Positions 24,450 to 37,086 of a stretch of 64,000 nucleotides of DNA are shown here, in pieces. The position numbers and the translations under genes are program-made. The notes beneath the pieces are model-generated. The model saw nothing but the letters and a program-made list of their open reading frames with translations, had not been told where the DNA came from and did no database searches. Where the stretch lies: NCBI GenBank assembly GCA_963576725.1, contig OY755240.1:35913663-35977662 (forward strand), in the 5' to 3' direction. The number at the start of each line of letters is the position of its first letter. The first letter of the stretch is position 1. The DNA comes from Azorinus chamasolen. Lineage: Eukaryota; Mollusca; Bivalvia; Cardiida; Solecurtidae.

Positions 24450-26770
24450 TAACAGTATATATATATTTTTGTTGTCAACTCATAAATTTTAAGTAAAAGA
24501 CACGTGCCCCTCGTAGGTAAAAATATCAGTAAGTTTGCAAACAGTCAAATAGGTACAGATTAGCGACCGCTTCCCAACCGAAGTTCTGAATTCGGCCTGC
24601 ACTCTATAGGCAGTGATGCATATAGTGTTCTGTTTAGTTACGACGATAATACATCAGCTGGTTTAGATCAATATATTTTAAAACACACCTTTTAGGCACA
24701 GTATTTGCTATTTGAGAATTACACAATACATTGTACTCTGCAAAAGTATTTGTATATTCCTTTTTCCGTACAATTTAAGCACATTATCTTCTATGGCTGA
24801 AGTTTGGCAACTTGATTACCTGTCCGTATTGAATTTTAGTGCCAAACAATTTTGTTTGGTTTAATATGGCTCTAAACCGTTTGTGTAAGTCTTTAAGTAT
24901 CGGCTTTATGTACCCATCGAATAAAATAAGTTTAGCATTGTTGAGGCCAGTATAATTGTAAGGATTGGTCCTGTAATTATACTGCCATGTATTTTAAAAC
25001 ATATGCTCAAATTGAGAAGAATATTAATTTGTACGGATGATACAATGTATTTGCAATACGCACTTGTAGTAGTGCGTAGTTGCACACGTACACGCGTACA
25101 CGCACATACGCTGGTTTATATAGCTCGAACTATTTGACTTGGGCCCTGGCCTACTTAGCACGCATAATAGATAAAAATTCGTAACATTTCTATTTTTATC
25201 ATCGGCATTGCACGGGTTTATCCTCGGCACGTGTCCCGGCAAGCAACTATGCATGGATACACTCGTGATTATATGGTTTACATAGGCACGGGTTATCGCT
25301 CTCCTGTAATTTCAGCGAGAATAGACTTCGCGATTTACCGGCGGAGTTTTATCTATACAGCGTCATCTCATTATGTATTCTGCATATAGGTGAATGTCCA
25401 GGTCAAATTCTTCGAGCTATACGAGGTAAAACGTGTTTTAACGAGATAAAACATGTGTTATGTTAACTGTATGCCAACTGCAGACCGTCAAACGGAGGTA
25501 TTTTAAGAGGAATGACAACTTTCCAGGGGTCTTAATCGGACTGTAAATGTTACGTCTAATCTATTTTCTCATCGGTAGATTGGTAGTTCCACCCGGTTCT
25601 ACCGATCAGGTAACAATGCAACTTGCTCTGTAAATCGAAAACACTCCTGGATCTTCCGCCACCTGTAATTAGCTGGTTATCGCGATATAATTGCAATACT
25701 TTGTTTTATTCCTGCTCAGTGGTATAATGAAAACCAAATATCGTTAAAAAAAGTCCGGAATACAATCGTAATACTGGTTATGGTAATCGTGCTATGCACG
25801 TGAGTTACGTCACAAGAAATGTGCATTCAAGATACCACAGACCATAGCACAAACGCGTCAGGCTCTTTCACAGCACTTACAGTCATTTGCGTACATATAG
25901 ATTTTATTTGCAACTGGATAAACTGTGGAGCACACTATCTGACAAAATGTTGGAATATTCGTACTTAAGATTCATTATCGGCCTGATTACGTCTGTTAGT
26001 TTGACTTAAATGCCCTAGAACATACATATTGGTTAACGGAACTGTTTAAGCACTCCAACACCGCAGATTATGTAATGAAATGTTATAAGATAATATGATG
26101 TTTTATTAATGTGACTTGTGTATTGTACATAACTTAAATATACACTCACGTGTTAATCAATGGTATAGATACATATTTCTATGTTAACTGCCAGTACAAG
26201 ATTGATTAACCTTTAGTACGCTTTGCAAAGTGGTGATATAAACAAGTCCGGCTCCATGTTCATAATACAATTTCCGTTTTTTTCAATACCGGAATATTAG
26301 AAAAATTGAAGTCATACTGTCTGCTGAGTGACCCGACATATAATCTAGGTCAGTGGTATCCACATAGGTTACCATGAATTCGCCCGCTTCGTGCTAAAGA
26401 TTAAAAAATGTTTCTTGATAAATGCTTGTATTGAATAAATTGACTGTTGTTTATAATGCTGATAACATAGTAAATACTATAAAATCGGTCCTTCTCCTGG
26501 CTATCTGACAATCAAAATATTCATAGACTTTGCGAGGTAGCTGTGTGCTAATATGCAAATGAGGTAATTACCTCTGAATGACATACCATATATGTAAATA
26601 CCTCTCAATAATGGTGAAAAGTTGAAGAAGAAATATTCAAGTAATTTGAATTATCTAATAAGATTCATACTCTACATCCTCTGTACTGTACAAATGTGCA
26701 AACCTTATTGCTCTATCTTGAATGGAAAAGGTAAACCTCGGTACGTCGATGTAGAAATTATACCTCTAAA
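24450..26770. other. Unique AT-rich stretch, nothing recognised
   Basis: No coding frame with a known motif, no tRNA-like fold and no large repeat seen. A small hairpin near 25577-25612 (ATCGGTAGA with TCTACCGAT) is the only structure noted. Confidence 0.5.
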
Positions 26771-26792
26771 GTATAGAAAAGCAAACATGTGT

Positions 26793-26796
<4 letters not shown>

Positions 26797-26858
<62 letters not shown>

Positions 26859-26922
26859 TTAATGTTAGTGTTAGTGTGTGTTAGTGTTAGTGTGTGTGTT
26901 AGTGTTAGTATTAGTGTTAGTG

Positions 26923-26974
<52 letters not shown>

Positions 26975-27038
26975 TGCGTGCGTGTATGTGTGTGTGTGTG
27001 TGTGTGTGGTGTGTGCATGCCTGCGTGCGTGCCTGCGT

Positions 27039-27069
<31 letters not shown>

Positions 27070-27262
27070 GGTGTGTGTGTTATAGGGGGGGGGTGACATG
27101 CTGTCTATCGATGTGTTGGTGATGATTGCGTCTTGTATGTGACTTTCTCCTGTATGTGTGTATGTGTATAAATTGCTATATAAATTGCTTTCTGTCGGTG
27201 TTTGGTGATGGTGGCGGTTTGTGTATGGTTTTTCCTGCTTGACTTTACTACTTTTTCATTTA
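26797..27262 (+). mobile_element. RT-family 3' tail carrying a large GT/AC microsatellite
   Basis: From 27093 onward (GTGACATGCTGTCTATCG, TTGCGTCTTGTATGTG, CCTGCTTGACTTTACTAC) this matches the minus-strand tail at 60633-60770, where a GT tract sits at the same place. Here the tract has grown to about 290 bp: (CA)n at 26797-26822, then (GT)n mixed with TTAGTG and GTGC units. The cysteine/valine-rich frames through it are artefacts. Confidence 0.8.
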
Positions 27263-27457
27263 AAGTAAATAATATTCTGTGCAGCTTACCAATTAACATT
27301 GCATTCATCTTATCAATACTAAAATTAGTATAAACTCTTACTTGGAGCATGTCTGTTGGACTAAAGCATGGTGCACGTTTATTTAATACAAACATATTGA
27401 TAATCTAATAATACATATTTATAATTGGCTTTACAATAGTGTACGTAGGATATAAAT

Positions 27458-28090
27458 TCTGAAAGTAGGAGATCCTTCGAAAGCAAAAGTAGCAATGCAA
27501 AGAGAGAAAGGTACATACTCGGTTATATTTAGTCTGTTCATGAGCAGTTATTAAAAGTGAAAATATGGAGAAAAATCAGTCCAACAGGGAGAACCACATA
27601 CGAAAAGACACTGCACCAAACACCGTCAACCAAGAAACGACACAGCCACAAGACAAACTCTAACGGGACGACTATCAAGACATAAAACATTAAAAACGAA
27701 GAATATCAAGGTTGACCACAGGGTGAAATTAGGAGTACCGCCTTGGAACGATCAGTAGCCAAAAGTGGCTACTTAGGGCTTAAACCTGGTTTGTGGGTAC
27801 CAACGCTCTCACTTATCCCACCTCCAGCCAAGTCAATATGTAAAATAGCCCCCTCCAGGCAACTACACAACATTAGTAACGATGTCAAGACTAAATAATT
27901 TTAACGTTTAAAACACTACTTGCGCCCCTAGCATCGGCTTAAGCAGTATTCAATTTTCATAACCAATAACATCGAAACTAACGACCCCGAAGGACCTGAA
28001 CATATAACAACACTGTGAAGGTAGTTTGGGGCGACTTTTTACGGTCGCCACCCAAGAACGTTTAAAACACCTGCTGATGTGAAGTACATA
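27458..28090 (-). repeat. ~330-bp dispersed repeat split by an RT-family tail
   Basis: Minus-strand copy: 27458-27553 carries TTCTGAAAGTAGGAGATCC to ATTAAAAGTG and 27906-28090 carries the rest from ACACTACTTGCG to the 5' block. The 350 bp between are foreign. Confidence 0.85.
27554..27905 (-). mobile_element. RT-family 3' tail nested in the ~330-bp repeat
   Basis: Reading the minus strand: GGTGGGATAAGTGAGAGCG, ACCAGGTTTAAGCC, GATCGTTCCAAGGCGGTACT, then GTTTTATGTCTTGATAG and GTATGTGGTTCTCCCTG. This is the order seen in the other tails. 5'-truncated and non-coding. Confidence 0.8.
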
Positions 28091-28375
28091 GGTTCTGAAA
28101 GTGTAAGATCCTTCGAAAGCAAAGGTAGCAATACAAATAGAGAAAATTGCAGACTTGGATTTATTGAGTCTGTTCATGAGCAGTTATTAAAAGTGCAACA
28201 TTACTCTCGGCCATGAGCACTGACTTAAGCGGTTTTCAATTTTCATAGCCAATAACATCGAAAGTAATGATCGATCCCGTAGGGCCAGAAAATATAACAA
28301 CACTGAGAATGAAGTACGAGGTGACTTTTTACGACCACCACACAGGCACATAATGCCTGCTGTTGTGAGGTACAT
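28091..28375 (-). repeat. ~330-bp dispersed repeat, nearly full copy
   Basis: Abuts the preceding copy head to tail. It runs from TTCTGAAAGTGTAAGATCC to ATGCCTGCTGTTGTGAGGTA. Frames on the minus strand are not genes. Confidence 0.85.
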
Positions 28376-28377
28376 TA

Positions 28378-28735
28378 ATTCTGAAAGTAGGAGATCCGTC
28401 TAAAGAAAAGGTAGCCATGCCAAAAGAGAATATTTAATATTGTTAATGGGCAGTTATTAAAGTGCAACGCTACTCACACGTCCTGACACCGGCTTAAGCG
28501 GTATTAAATTTTCATATCCAATAACATCGACATTAATGGTATGCACTTTAAGAACATTTTACAACGGTATACTTAAATAGCACACCAGGTATCATAAACT
28601 CATCGTTAGAAAACAAACCTGCAAGTGTTTTAAATAGGACATCCCATTTTGTCACTAGTGAAACCGAGACTGCAATTTTCTCTTTTCGCATTGTTACTTT
28701 TCTTTTGAAGGATCTCCCACTTCCAGGATATTGAT
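28378..28735. repeat. ~330-bp dispersed repeat, two truncated pieces
   Basis: 28378-28545 is a third minus-strand copy, truncated at ATAACATCGACATTAATGG. 28660-28735 is a short plus-strand piece (GAGACTGCAATTTTCTC, TTTTGAAGGATCTCC), so the pair is inverted. Confidence 0.75.
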
Positions 28736-29004
28736 ACCAAACCTTTTGACCTGTGGTAATATGAATAAACAAGTAGTAAAGCAACCATTTTCACTTGCTC
28801 TGGTATTCTTTGAATGAATACAGCTAAAAGGGGTAAATAAATCGTTCATATACTCTGGGGCAAAACATTTGGTGATGTTGTAGACATGGCAGAGTGTAAT
28901 TGTCTGAACTCTGTAACTGGTAATCCGTCTAAAGATCTGAAAGTGTAATGAGTGTTGTCTATATGAAACATATGACCAGGGTCAATGGCAAAAAGCTTAT
29001 TCTG

Positions 29005-29265
29005 TCATATAAATGCAAATGGTAAAATTAATGTCATAGAGATACAAATGTGAATATCATATACATGTAGATACAAATGGCGAATGTCCTATGGATACAA
29101 ATAGTTCATGTCCCATGAATACATATGATCAATGTCATATAAATACAAATGGTAAATGTCCTAGAGATACAAATGGTGAATGTCCTATAGATACAAATGG
29201 CAAATGCCATAGAAATACAAATGATAGTCATATAGATACAAATGGCATGAATCTATAATTTATAA
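29005..29265. repeat. ~25-bp minisatellite (ATACAAATGG)
   Basis: About ten diverged units of the type GATACAAATGGTGAATGTCC. The unit length drifts (23-26 bp). No frame. Confidence 0.85.
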
Positions 29266-29299
29266 ATAATGGATAAATAACAATGTCGGTACCCAGTCT

Positions 29300-29610
29300 A
29301 GTAAGAATGAATATTAGCATGAATATTAGCATGACATTTGGTGCTTAGTTTTGCTTAAATGCGTGTACATGTATCGTTGTAGCATGAATACCCGCATGAA
29401 ATTTGATGCTTAATTTTTACTTATATAGTAATGTTTGTGCATGTATCTGTGTAGCATGAATTTTATACTTAGTTTTTTTTTTGCTTTATAATGTGTGTGC
29501 CTGTATCTGTTTAGCATGACTATTGGCATGGAATTTGGTGATTAATATTGCTTTGAAATGTTTGTTTATGTATCTATGTAGTACCTCTGTCTGTACATGT
29601 ATGTATAGTA
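29300..29610. repeat. Tandem repeat of 60-73 bp (TAGCATGAA)
   Basis: Four units begin TAGCATGAAT near 29317, 29380, 29453 and 29512, each followed by TTTGGTGCTTA-like and GTGCATGTATCTG-like blocks. Confidence 0.75.
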
Positions 29611-29639
29611 TTCTATATAGCACGGGCGGTTGTAAATGT

Positions 29640-31850
29640 CAAGAGGTGGAACATAGTAGGTGTGGATCAGCCAACTGACAATACCTACCCAAAAAGCAAA
29701 AATAGATATAGTATTACAAACAATGTAAGTAGCTTAATTATTTACAAGCTATACATATGCATCAGTAAATATTCCCAGAAGTATTAAATTTTAACCAGAA
29801 TTCCCCAAACTAAGTGCCCCTAACTCCATGACAGTGTGGATCCAGATATTTGTGAGTGGATTAATGTCTTACTCTTATCAGGATTCATACTGTATGAAGC
29901 TTGTCAATAACTAAGCTAGTCATTAATTGCATTAATTCAGACTGTAGACTGTATCCTTTGGTTCAATAGCTAATAATACACTGTTGACCATGCTAAGAAA
30001 TGTGTAGCAGTTTGGTGCAATCTTATGTGCTATGAGAAAACCAAGAGGACTAAGATAGGATCCAGCTTACATTAATAAAAAGTTTTTTTATAAACAGACA
30101 AATAAATAGACAGATAAAACGCTGTCTTAGCACGAGCAGCATGATTTTATAATGTATACAGCCCTATTGTTGTATATAAGAATGCTTTGCTTTTAGTTAC
30201 TGTATGTTCTGTCTTATATTAGCATATGTCATATGAGCCAAATGAATACTGCAGAAGCTGCATTGAATTCAAAGACAGTTTGGGTCTTGATAACATACTG
30301 CATCCCCTAGCATCTCTTCAGGATCCGTGCTGTCTCGATATGCCCTAGTGACATATGATAATATAAATACTTGCTTGGACTGTGATAATAATAATATAAA
30401 ATTATGGCATTAGACTGTATAATTCCGTGCTTATATACATGCTTGATCTATTTTTCTCTTACACATACAATTAAGGGAGGCAAATATGTATAGACACTTT
30501 TTACTATGTCAGCATTGTCTCCCTTTACCTGTTAAAATGTGATCTCTTAATATTCAGGCATTAATAATTTTAAAGACCTCTTTTCTTTTGGAGACTTTTT
30601 TAGAATCATAAATGGTGAAAACTATTTAAATTAAACCTGATGTTTTAAATATAACTATATACCGTATTGTGTAAATATGCTTCACTTTATCCTTTCTTAC
30701 AGGCTGATTTTTTTTACAGTGTTATAGTTTTATGTTACTATAGTCGGCAAATAGCTTCTGATTTCTTATATAGCGAATGTTATTTGTTGTAACCCCGACT
30801 AAAAATAAAGCCTCTTGTAATAAATCCTCAAAATCTCTTCAAACAAATCCATTTTAGGGATTGTCCTACTTTTCAATCCAATCAACGAGTCGCATTCATG
30901 GTATTTTTCAGACTCTAATTCTCATAAATTTTATACAATCGACTCTAAGTATAGGTTAGAGCTTATAAACTGCGGTCTTCCAAAATACGACGACCGATAA
31001 CCCGAGTGAAGCAAGCGTTTTATGTCGTCTTTTATAGCTCTAACCGATTGAGTGATTGCCCTACTTTTCAACAGGCTGAGTTTATAAGCCCGCCCACTTA
31101 GCAATGACACACTTGTATATAGTCACATGATTATGGTCCACCTAAAGGCACACACATTCCTTGTGAAATGCTCAGAAAATCCGCCAATCAAACACACGCC
31201 GTCCTTGTTTATATTATCACGTGTTTATGTTCTAAAATCCTACACAGTGAATTACATTTGTGAATTACGTTACATATATAGACATTCTAAAGCCGTCATG
31301 CTCGTCAATAATTATCATTCTGTGCCATCCCTTGTTCACATATAGTGTATGTAGTACTGACTTGGAGAATGCTAATGTCACCTTCAGAAATTCCACTGAT
31401 TTAACACACAACTTGTATAATTTTACTATTAAGGAAAGGGTATTAGTCATTATCTAAATAGCCTAATACCGTTCGGCCAAACAACATAGCTAAAGGTATC
31501 GAAAGAAAATATCTTTAAGTATTTGAATGGGTACAATGTAGTCAAACATTTCCATTTCTATCATAAAACATTATAATTTAGCTTTGAGATATGAGTCATA
31601 AGTAGACCACTATGTTTTGTAACGTAGCTCACATAAGTAAACCACTATGTTTTGTAACGTAGTTCACATAAATAGACAGTGGTCTACTTCAGTGATGTGA
31701 AACTTAATGAAAAACAGTGGTCTAATGTTTTAAAACACGCAACTGTTTCTCAAAGATCCACGTGTCTATGAAAACACCAGTGTTAAACAAATATGAGAGA
31801 GAAAAAATTCTCGGACAAAATTTATTTCTAATTTTTCCACTTTATCCGTT
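29640..31850. other. Mostly unique; one hairpin element and a short duplication
   Basis: At 30945-31068 GGTTAGAGCTTATAAA pairs with TTTATAGCTCTAACC, with an inner CGACGAC/GTCGTC pair and a CCCGAGTGAAGCAAGCG loop. Direct repeats GATTGYCCTACTTTTCAA flank it at 30859 and 31056. Near 31597-31675 ACCACTATGTTTTGTAACGT is duplicated. No gene seen. Confidence 0.55.
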
Positions 31851-31854
31851 TTGG

Positions 31855-32440
31855 CTGTTAAATGTTTTATGTCTTGATGTGTGTATTATCACGTTTTGTC
31901 TTGTAATTGTGCTGTTTCGTGTTTGATTATATTTGGTGCCACACCCTTTTGTGTGTGGTGTTCCCCATTTGAGTGTTTGATTATATTTGGTGCCGTACCC
32001 TTTTGTGTGTTGTGTTCCCCGTTTGAGTGTTTGATTATATTTGGTGCCGTACCCTTTTGTGTGTGGTGTTCCCCATTTGAGTGTTTTATTATATTTGGTG
32101 CCGTACCCTTTTGTGTGTGGTGTTCCCCATTTGAGTGTTTGATTATATTTGGTGCCGTACCCTTTTGTGTGTTGTGTTCCCCGTTTGAGTGTTTGATTAT
32201 ATTTGGTGCCGTACCCTTTTGTGTGTTGTGTTCCCCGTTTGAGTGTTTTATTATATTTGGTGCCGTACCCTTTTGTGTGCTGTGTTCCCCGTTTGAGTGT
32301 TTGATTATATTTGGTGCCGTACCCTTTTGTGTGTTGTGTTCCCCATTTGAGTGTTTTATTATATTTGGTGCCGTACCCTTTTGTGTGCTGTGTTCCCCGT
32401 TTGAGTGTTTTTCCACTATTAAAGTAAACATTGTATATGA
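31855..32440 (+). mobile_element. RT-family 3' tail with an internal 54-bp minisatellite
   Basis: The lead-in GTTTTATGTCTTGATG, TTTTGTCTTGTAATTGTGCT and the last block TGTTTTTCCACTATTAAAG match the tail at 27554-27905 read on its minus strand. Between them a single ~54-bp segment of that tail is repeated about nine times. Confidence 0.75.
31916..32412. repeat. 54-bp minisatellite, about nine units
   Basis: Unit GTGTTTGATTATATTTGGTG + CCGTACCCTTTTGTGTG + TGGTGTTCCCCATTTGA with few variants. Because 54 is a multiple of three, both strands stay open for 180-193 codons with an 18-residue repeat. The frames are a by-product of the period; codon changes between units are not constrained to silent sites. 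Confidence 0.95.
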
Positions 32441-33150
32441 TCCAAACTCTGAATTAATATAAAGGGACTAACTATTGCGAAGTAACTAACACAATGAACA
32501 TAAGCCGATTATCTCCCTTGCTTCACTCAAAATCTTCCCGACAAGAGATCTACCTCGCTGCACAAGGCCTTAGGCTCATGAAATATGTCTAAAATAAGAT
32601 AAAATGTCCCTAAATTGACGTTTTGTTACAGTTGGGACCGAAAAAAATAAAGCTTGGGGCTTTTGAGACAAAGCTGAAATTTCATATATTCTATATAAGA
32701 GAAAGGCAAATAACTCTCGGGCCATCCGATCCTCGGGTGCTCCGCTTCAACTGCAATTATTTTCGACCGGAGGGGAATTTTCCCACAAAACAAAGATTAT
32801 ATAGAAAGAACAATATTTTATCTACACGCTGGTACCAAAGATCCCATACTTTGTCTAACGCCCGTGCCTCGCTGTATATGTACAAAATGTAGGAATATTG
32901 AAATACCCACGTTTTCGTTTTTCTTTGATTAAGGTATGGACAGTTGAAATGACAGACAGCCATATCATTATATCAGAGGTTTTACTGTATTGACACCTGG
33001 AACCTTGATCAGATATCAAGCGAGCTTTTATACGCATGGACATGTGTATGTAGAGCTTGGAAAATACAAACACTATCCCGCATCGTGTCTTTGATCTGGA
33101 TCTACCAGGTTTAGCAGTGACCGTTATCAGAAATGCTTGGCATAGATTAG
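32440..33150. other. Unique stretch, nothing recognised
   Basis: Short overlapping frames on both strands without motifs. No repeat or RNA gene seen. Confidence 0.5.
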
Positions 33151-36100
33151 TGGAGCTGCTAGAGCGGAACTACTTTACCGGAGCTGCTATATTGGAGCTA
33201 CTTTACCGGAGCTGCTATATTGGAGCTACTAAAGTGGACATACAATAGTGGGGCTACTATATTGGACTTTCTATGGGGAGGTATTATGTACTGGAGCTAC
33301 TTTATTGGAACTATGATAGAGGAGTTGCTATGGCGGAGCTACTGTATTGGAGCTACTATAGTGCAGCTACTATATTGGAGCTGCTATATTAGTACTACTA
33401 TAATGGAGCCACTACACTGGAGTTACTATAGTAGAGCTGCAATAGGGGAGCTACTATAGTGAAGCTGTTATAGCGGAGCTACTATACGGTAGCTACTATA
33501 GTTTTTTATTGGGACTACTATGGTAGAGCTATGATTTTGGAGCTACTATAGGAAACTTCTATATTGGAGCTACTATATTGGAGCTACTATAGTGGAGCTA
33601 TTATGGCGGAGCTGTTATAGTGGAGCTACTATATTGGAGCTACTACAGCTTAGCTGTTGCAAGGGAGCTATCATATTGAAGCTACTATATTGCAGTTACT
33701 ATATTGTACCTACTACAGGGGAACTGATATATATTGGAGCTTCTAAAAGCAGCCACTATAATGGACCTACTTTAGTGGACCTACTATAGTGAAGCTACTT
33801 TATATTGGAGCTACTATACTGGAGCTACTATAGTGAGGCTTCTATATTGGAATTACTAAAGTGGAGCTATAGTACTTATAGTAGAGCTAGTATATTTGAG
33901 CTACTTTATTAATATAGTGGAGTTACTATACTGGAGCTGGTGTGGTGGAGCTACTATATTGGAGCTACTACAGCGCAGCTCCTGAAGTGGAGCTACTGTA
34001 TTTGAGCTACTATAGCACAGCTCCTGAAGTTTAGCTACTGTATTTGAACTACTATAGCACAGCCCCTGAAGTGGAGCTACTGTATTTGAGCTACTATAGC
34101 ACAGCTCCTGAAGTGGATCTACTATAGCACAGCTCCTGATGTGGAGCTACTATATTGGAGGTACTATAGTACACCTACTATATAAAAGCTATGATATTTG
34201 AGCTTCTATTATAGTGAATCTGCTATATTGGCGCTTCTATGTAGGAGCTACTTTATTGGAGCTATTATAGAGGAGCTAATATAGTGGAGCTACCGCAACG
34301 AATTTTATAGCTGAATTACTATATTGGAGCAACTATATTGGAACTAATAAAGCAGCTACTATATCGGAGTTACTATAGAGGAGCTACTACAGAGCTAGTA
34401 TTTGGAGTTACTATAGAAGAGCTACTATAGAGCTAGTATTTGGAGTTACTATAGAGGAGCTACTATAGAGCTAGTATTTGGAGTTACTATAGTGAAGCTA
34501 CTATATTTGAGCTAGTATATTCGAGCTACATCCTTGGAGCTACTATTGCGGAGCTACTATTGCAGAGCTACCTTAGGGGATTTTATCGTGGAGCTACAAT
34601 ACTGTAGCTATTATAGTGAAGCTACTATAGTGGTGCTACTATATTGGAGCTGATATATTTGATCTACTATAGTGGATATACTATAGTGGTGCTACTATAG
34701 CTGAGCTGCTATAGTGGAGCTACTGTAGTTGAGCTACTATATTGGAGCTTTTATATTGGAGCTACTACCATGGAACTTCTATATTGGAGCTACTTTGTCT
34801 GAGCTATTACAGTGGAGCTTTTATATTGGGGATACTATATTTTAGCTATTATATTTGGGTTGCCAGAGAAGAGCTAATATAGATAAGCTACTGTAGTGGA
34901 GGTTCTATTTTGGATTCAATATTGGAGCTACTATATTTGAGCGACTATAATGAAACTCCTGTAAAGGAGCTACTATATTAGAGCTACGATATTGGAGCTG
35001 CTATATTGGTGATACTATGTTGGGACTACTATAGAGGAGTAACTATATTGGAGCTACTATATTGGAGCTACTATAGAGAAGATACTATAGTGGTGATACT
35101 ATATTGGAGCTACTATAGCGGATTCTACAGTGGTGCTGCTATATGGGAGATGCAATATTGGGGCTACTTTATTGGGACTACTTTATTTGAGCTACTGTAA
35201 TGGAGCTACTATAAAGGAGTAACAGTATATGAGAGACTCTAATGAAGCTCCTGTAAAGGGGCTATTATATTGGAGCTACGATATTTGAGCTACTATATTG
35301 GTGCTACTATACTGGAGATACTATAGAGGAGTAACTATATTGGAGCTACTATATTGGAGCTACTGTATTGGAGCTACTATAGAGGAGATACTATAGTGGT
35401 AATACTATATTGGAGCTACTATATTGGGGCTACTGTATTAGAGCTACTGTATTAGGGCTACTATAGAGGAGATACTATTGAGGAGATACTATATAGGAGA
35501 CACTATAATGGAGCTACTATAGCGGTTTCTATAGTGGAGCTACTGTATTAGAGCTACTATATTGTAGCTACTATAGAGCAGTTACTATATTGGACCTACC
35601 ATAATGGAGCTATTATAGAGGAGATACTGTAGAGGAGATTCAGTAAAACCTCTCTATAACGACCATTACTTTATGTTAATTAATTGGTATTTAGGGCAGG
35701 TGGCTGCTTAAAGCAAGGTGAAAGTAAAACAGAACGCTCCTATAGGAGCGTTCTGTTTAACTTTCACCTTGCTTTAAGCAGCTACCTGCCTTTAACACAA
35801 AATAATTGATGTAATTTAGTGGTCGTTATAGAGAGGTTTTACTGTACTATATTATAGCGGATTCTATGATTGAGCTACTATATTGAAGATGCTATAACGG
35901 GGATACTATAGTGGAGCTACTATATTGGAACTAATATATACGAGTTACTGTAGTGAAGCTATTATTGCGGAGTTACTATTGCAGATTCTATAGCGGAGCT
36001 ACTGTAGTGAAGCTACTATAGTGGGACAAATATATCGAAACTAATATAGTTTAGCTACTATAGCAGAGCTACTATACTGGAACAACTATGTTTGAGCTAC

Positions 36101-36250
36101 TATAGCGGAGCTACAATAGTGGAGCAATACTAGTGGACCTATTATAATGGAACTACTATATTAAAAAGTCTTTAGTGGAGCTACTTTTTTTTATCTACTT
36201 CAGTGGAGCTACTATAAAAGAGCTTCTATATTGGAGCTACTATAGTGGAT
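33150..36250. repeat. 14-bp minisatellite (GGAGCTACTATATT), ~2.9 kb
   Basis: Roughly two hundred units of GGAGCTACTATAKT with many substitutions and small indels. Since 14 is not a multiple of three, frames repeat every 42 bp; the Leu-Leu-Tyr-Trp-Ser-rich frames here are artefacts. It is interrupted by the MITE at 35641-35844 and resumes after it to about 36250. Confidence 0.95.
35641..35844. mobile_element. 204-bp palindromic MITE, copy 2
   Basis: The ends CAGTAAAACCTCTCTATAAC are perfectly inverted at the other side. The core hairpin arm (GGTGAAAGTAAAACAGAACG) differs from copies 1 and 3, but both of its own arms share nearly all the differences. The flanks are TT on the left and TA on the right, so one copy of the TA target may have mutated. 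It sits inside the 14-bp array, so it is younger than the array. Confidence 0.92.
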
Positions 36251-37086
36251 CTGGCGTAAGCGTGTGTTTGAAATGTTCACACGCCTTGACACTGTGCTAT
36301 TAAGTTTGCTACTAGTAATAGCGGTATTCAAGTTCAACACTTTTAGCGAAATGTTCATTACCGTTAGTATCAGTTTGGAGCTGATAAACATCGAGTAACT
36401 AAGACTCGCATCAGCATCCAAACTGTCTCACACCGATGAAGTTTGGGATATAACAATGTGCGTATATCAGCAGACAGCGTTGTTTGCGAATGAAGGTTTA
36501 CTTACTTAGTATTCGAAAGCGTTAAAGATACAGTATGAACTCGCTAAAATAACAACAAAAGGAATTTTGTAAGATTTAAAACTCGTCAAATTCTCAAGAA
36601 AATGAAATTATAAGCATAAGATGCTGTATATATGGAAAGACGTAGGACCCATATCAGCAACAGTGTTTCAAAACAGACCCATGGCTTGGTATTTGTTCGC
36701 TGTTATGACATGTAAAGCGCTTGCTTAGATGTCAATTTCCAGTGCTGATTAGATATATGTACGAACCGGAGCGGGAAAGAATAAATCAAAAATCAATAAG
36801 GTAAAGTTATCTACTGCTGTGGCTCAGAGCAACACGCTTGTACATTTTATCTGTTTACAAACGGAACAAGATTGTCAGTCAGTCTAGATCCGAGTAATTT
36901 AAATGCAAAGTTAATCGGCCTCTCAGCTATATGTAGGCAGTGTTACAAGGTCATCATGATCTCGTCTCATAGATTTTTTTCACAAAAGTTTAACACTAAA
37001 CCATTTATTTAATCTTACTGTAGACATCTTTACAACAGAGAAAATCAACTGGACGGAGCGAAGTTACTACAGTGGAGACGCCGAAA
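36250..37086. other. Unique stretch, nothing recognised
   Basis: A 69-codon minus-strand frame at 36212-36421 starts in the minisatellite edge and has no motif. Nothing else seen. Confidence 0.5.

Larger units (their letters stand above)
9650..24450. repeat. Tandem array of diverged 1.6-2.9 kb cassettes
   Basis: The same ordered blocks recur. They are: a block with CTTACTAGGCCTTTGCAATC (10424, 13462, 17490, 19619, 22502, 23759); a block with GCATCTGTTAAAGC and a GGTCAAGGTCA remnant; an exon-like segment (11280, 14019, 18019, 20174, 23121); a TTCATGATATAACACACAG block; and a TGTACCTCATAATGTTTGC block. Spacing varies because of internal deletions, partial extra copies and three later insertions (about 10757-11064, 15122-17483, 20738-21169). 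No long frame runs through the array. Confidence 0.85.

Noticed and set aside
26622..27122. 166-codon frame
   Set aside because: Most of it is a translated GT/AC microsatellite (Val-Cys and Thr-His runs).
31881..32462. 193-codon frame with a Cys-rich 18-residue repeat
   Set aside because: It is the translation of a 54-bp minisatellite inside a retroelement tail, and the opposite strand is equally open.
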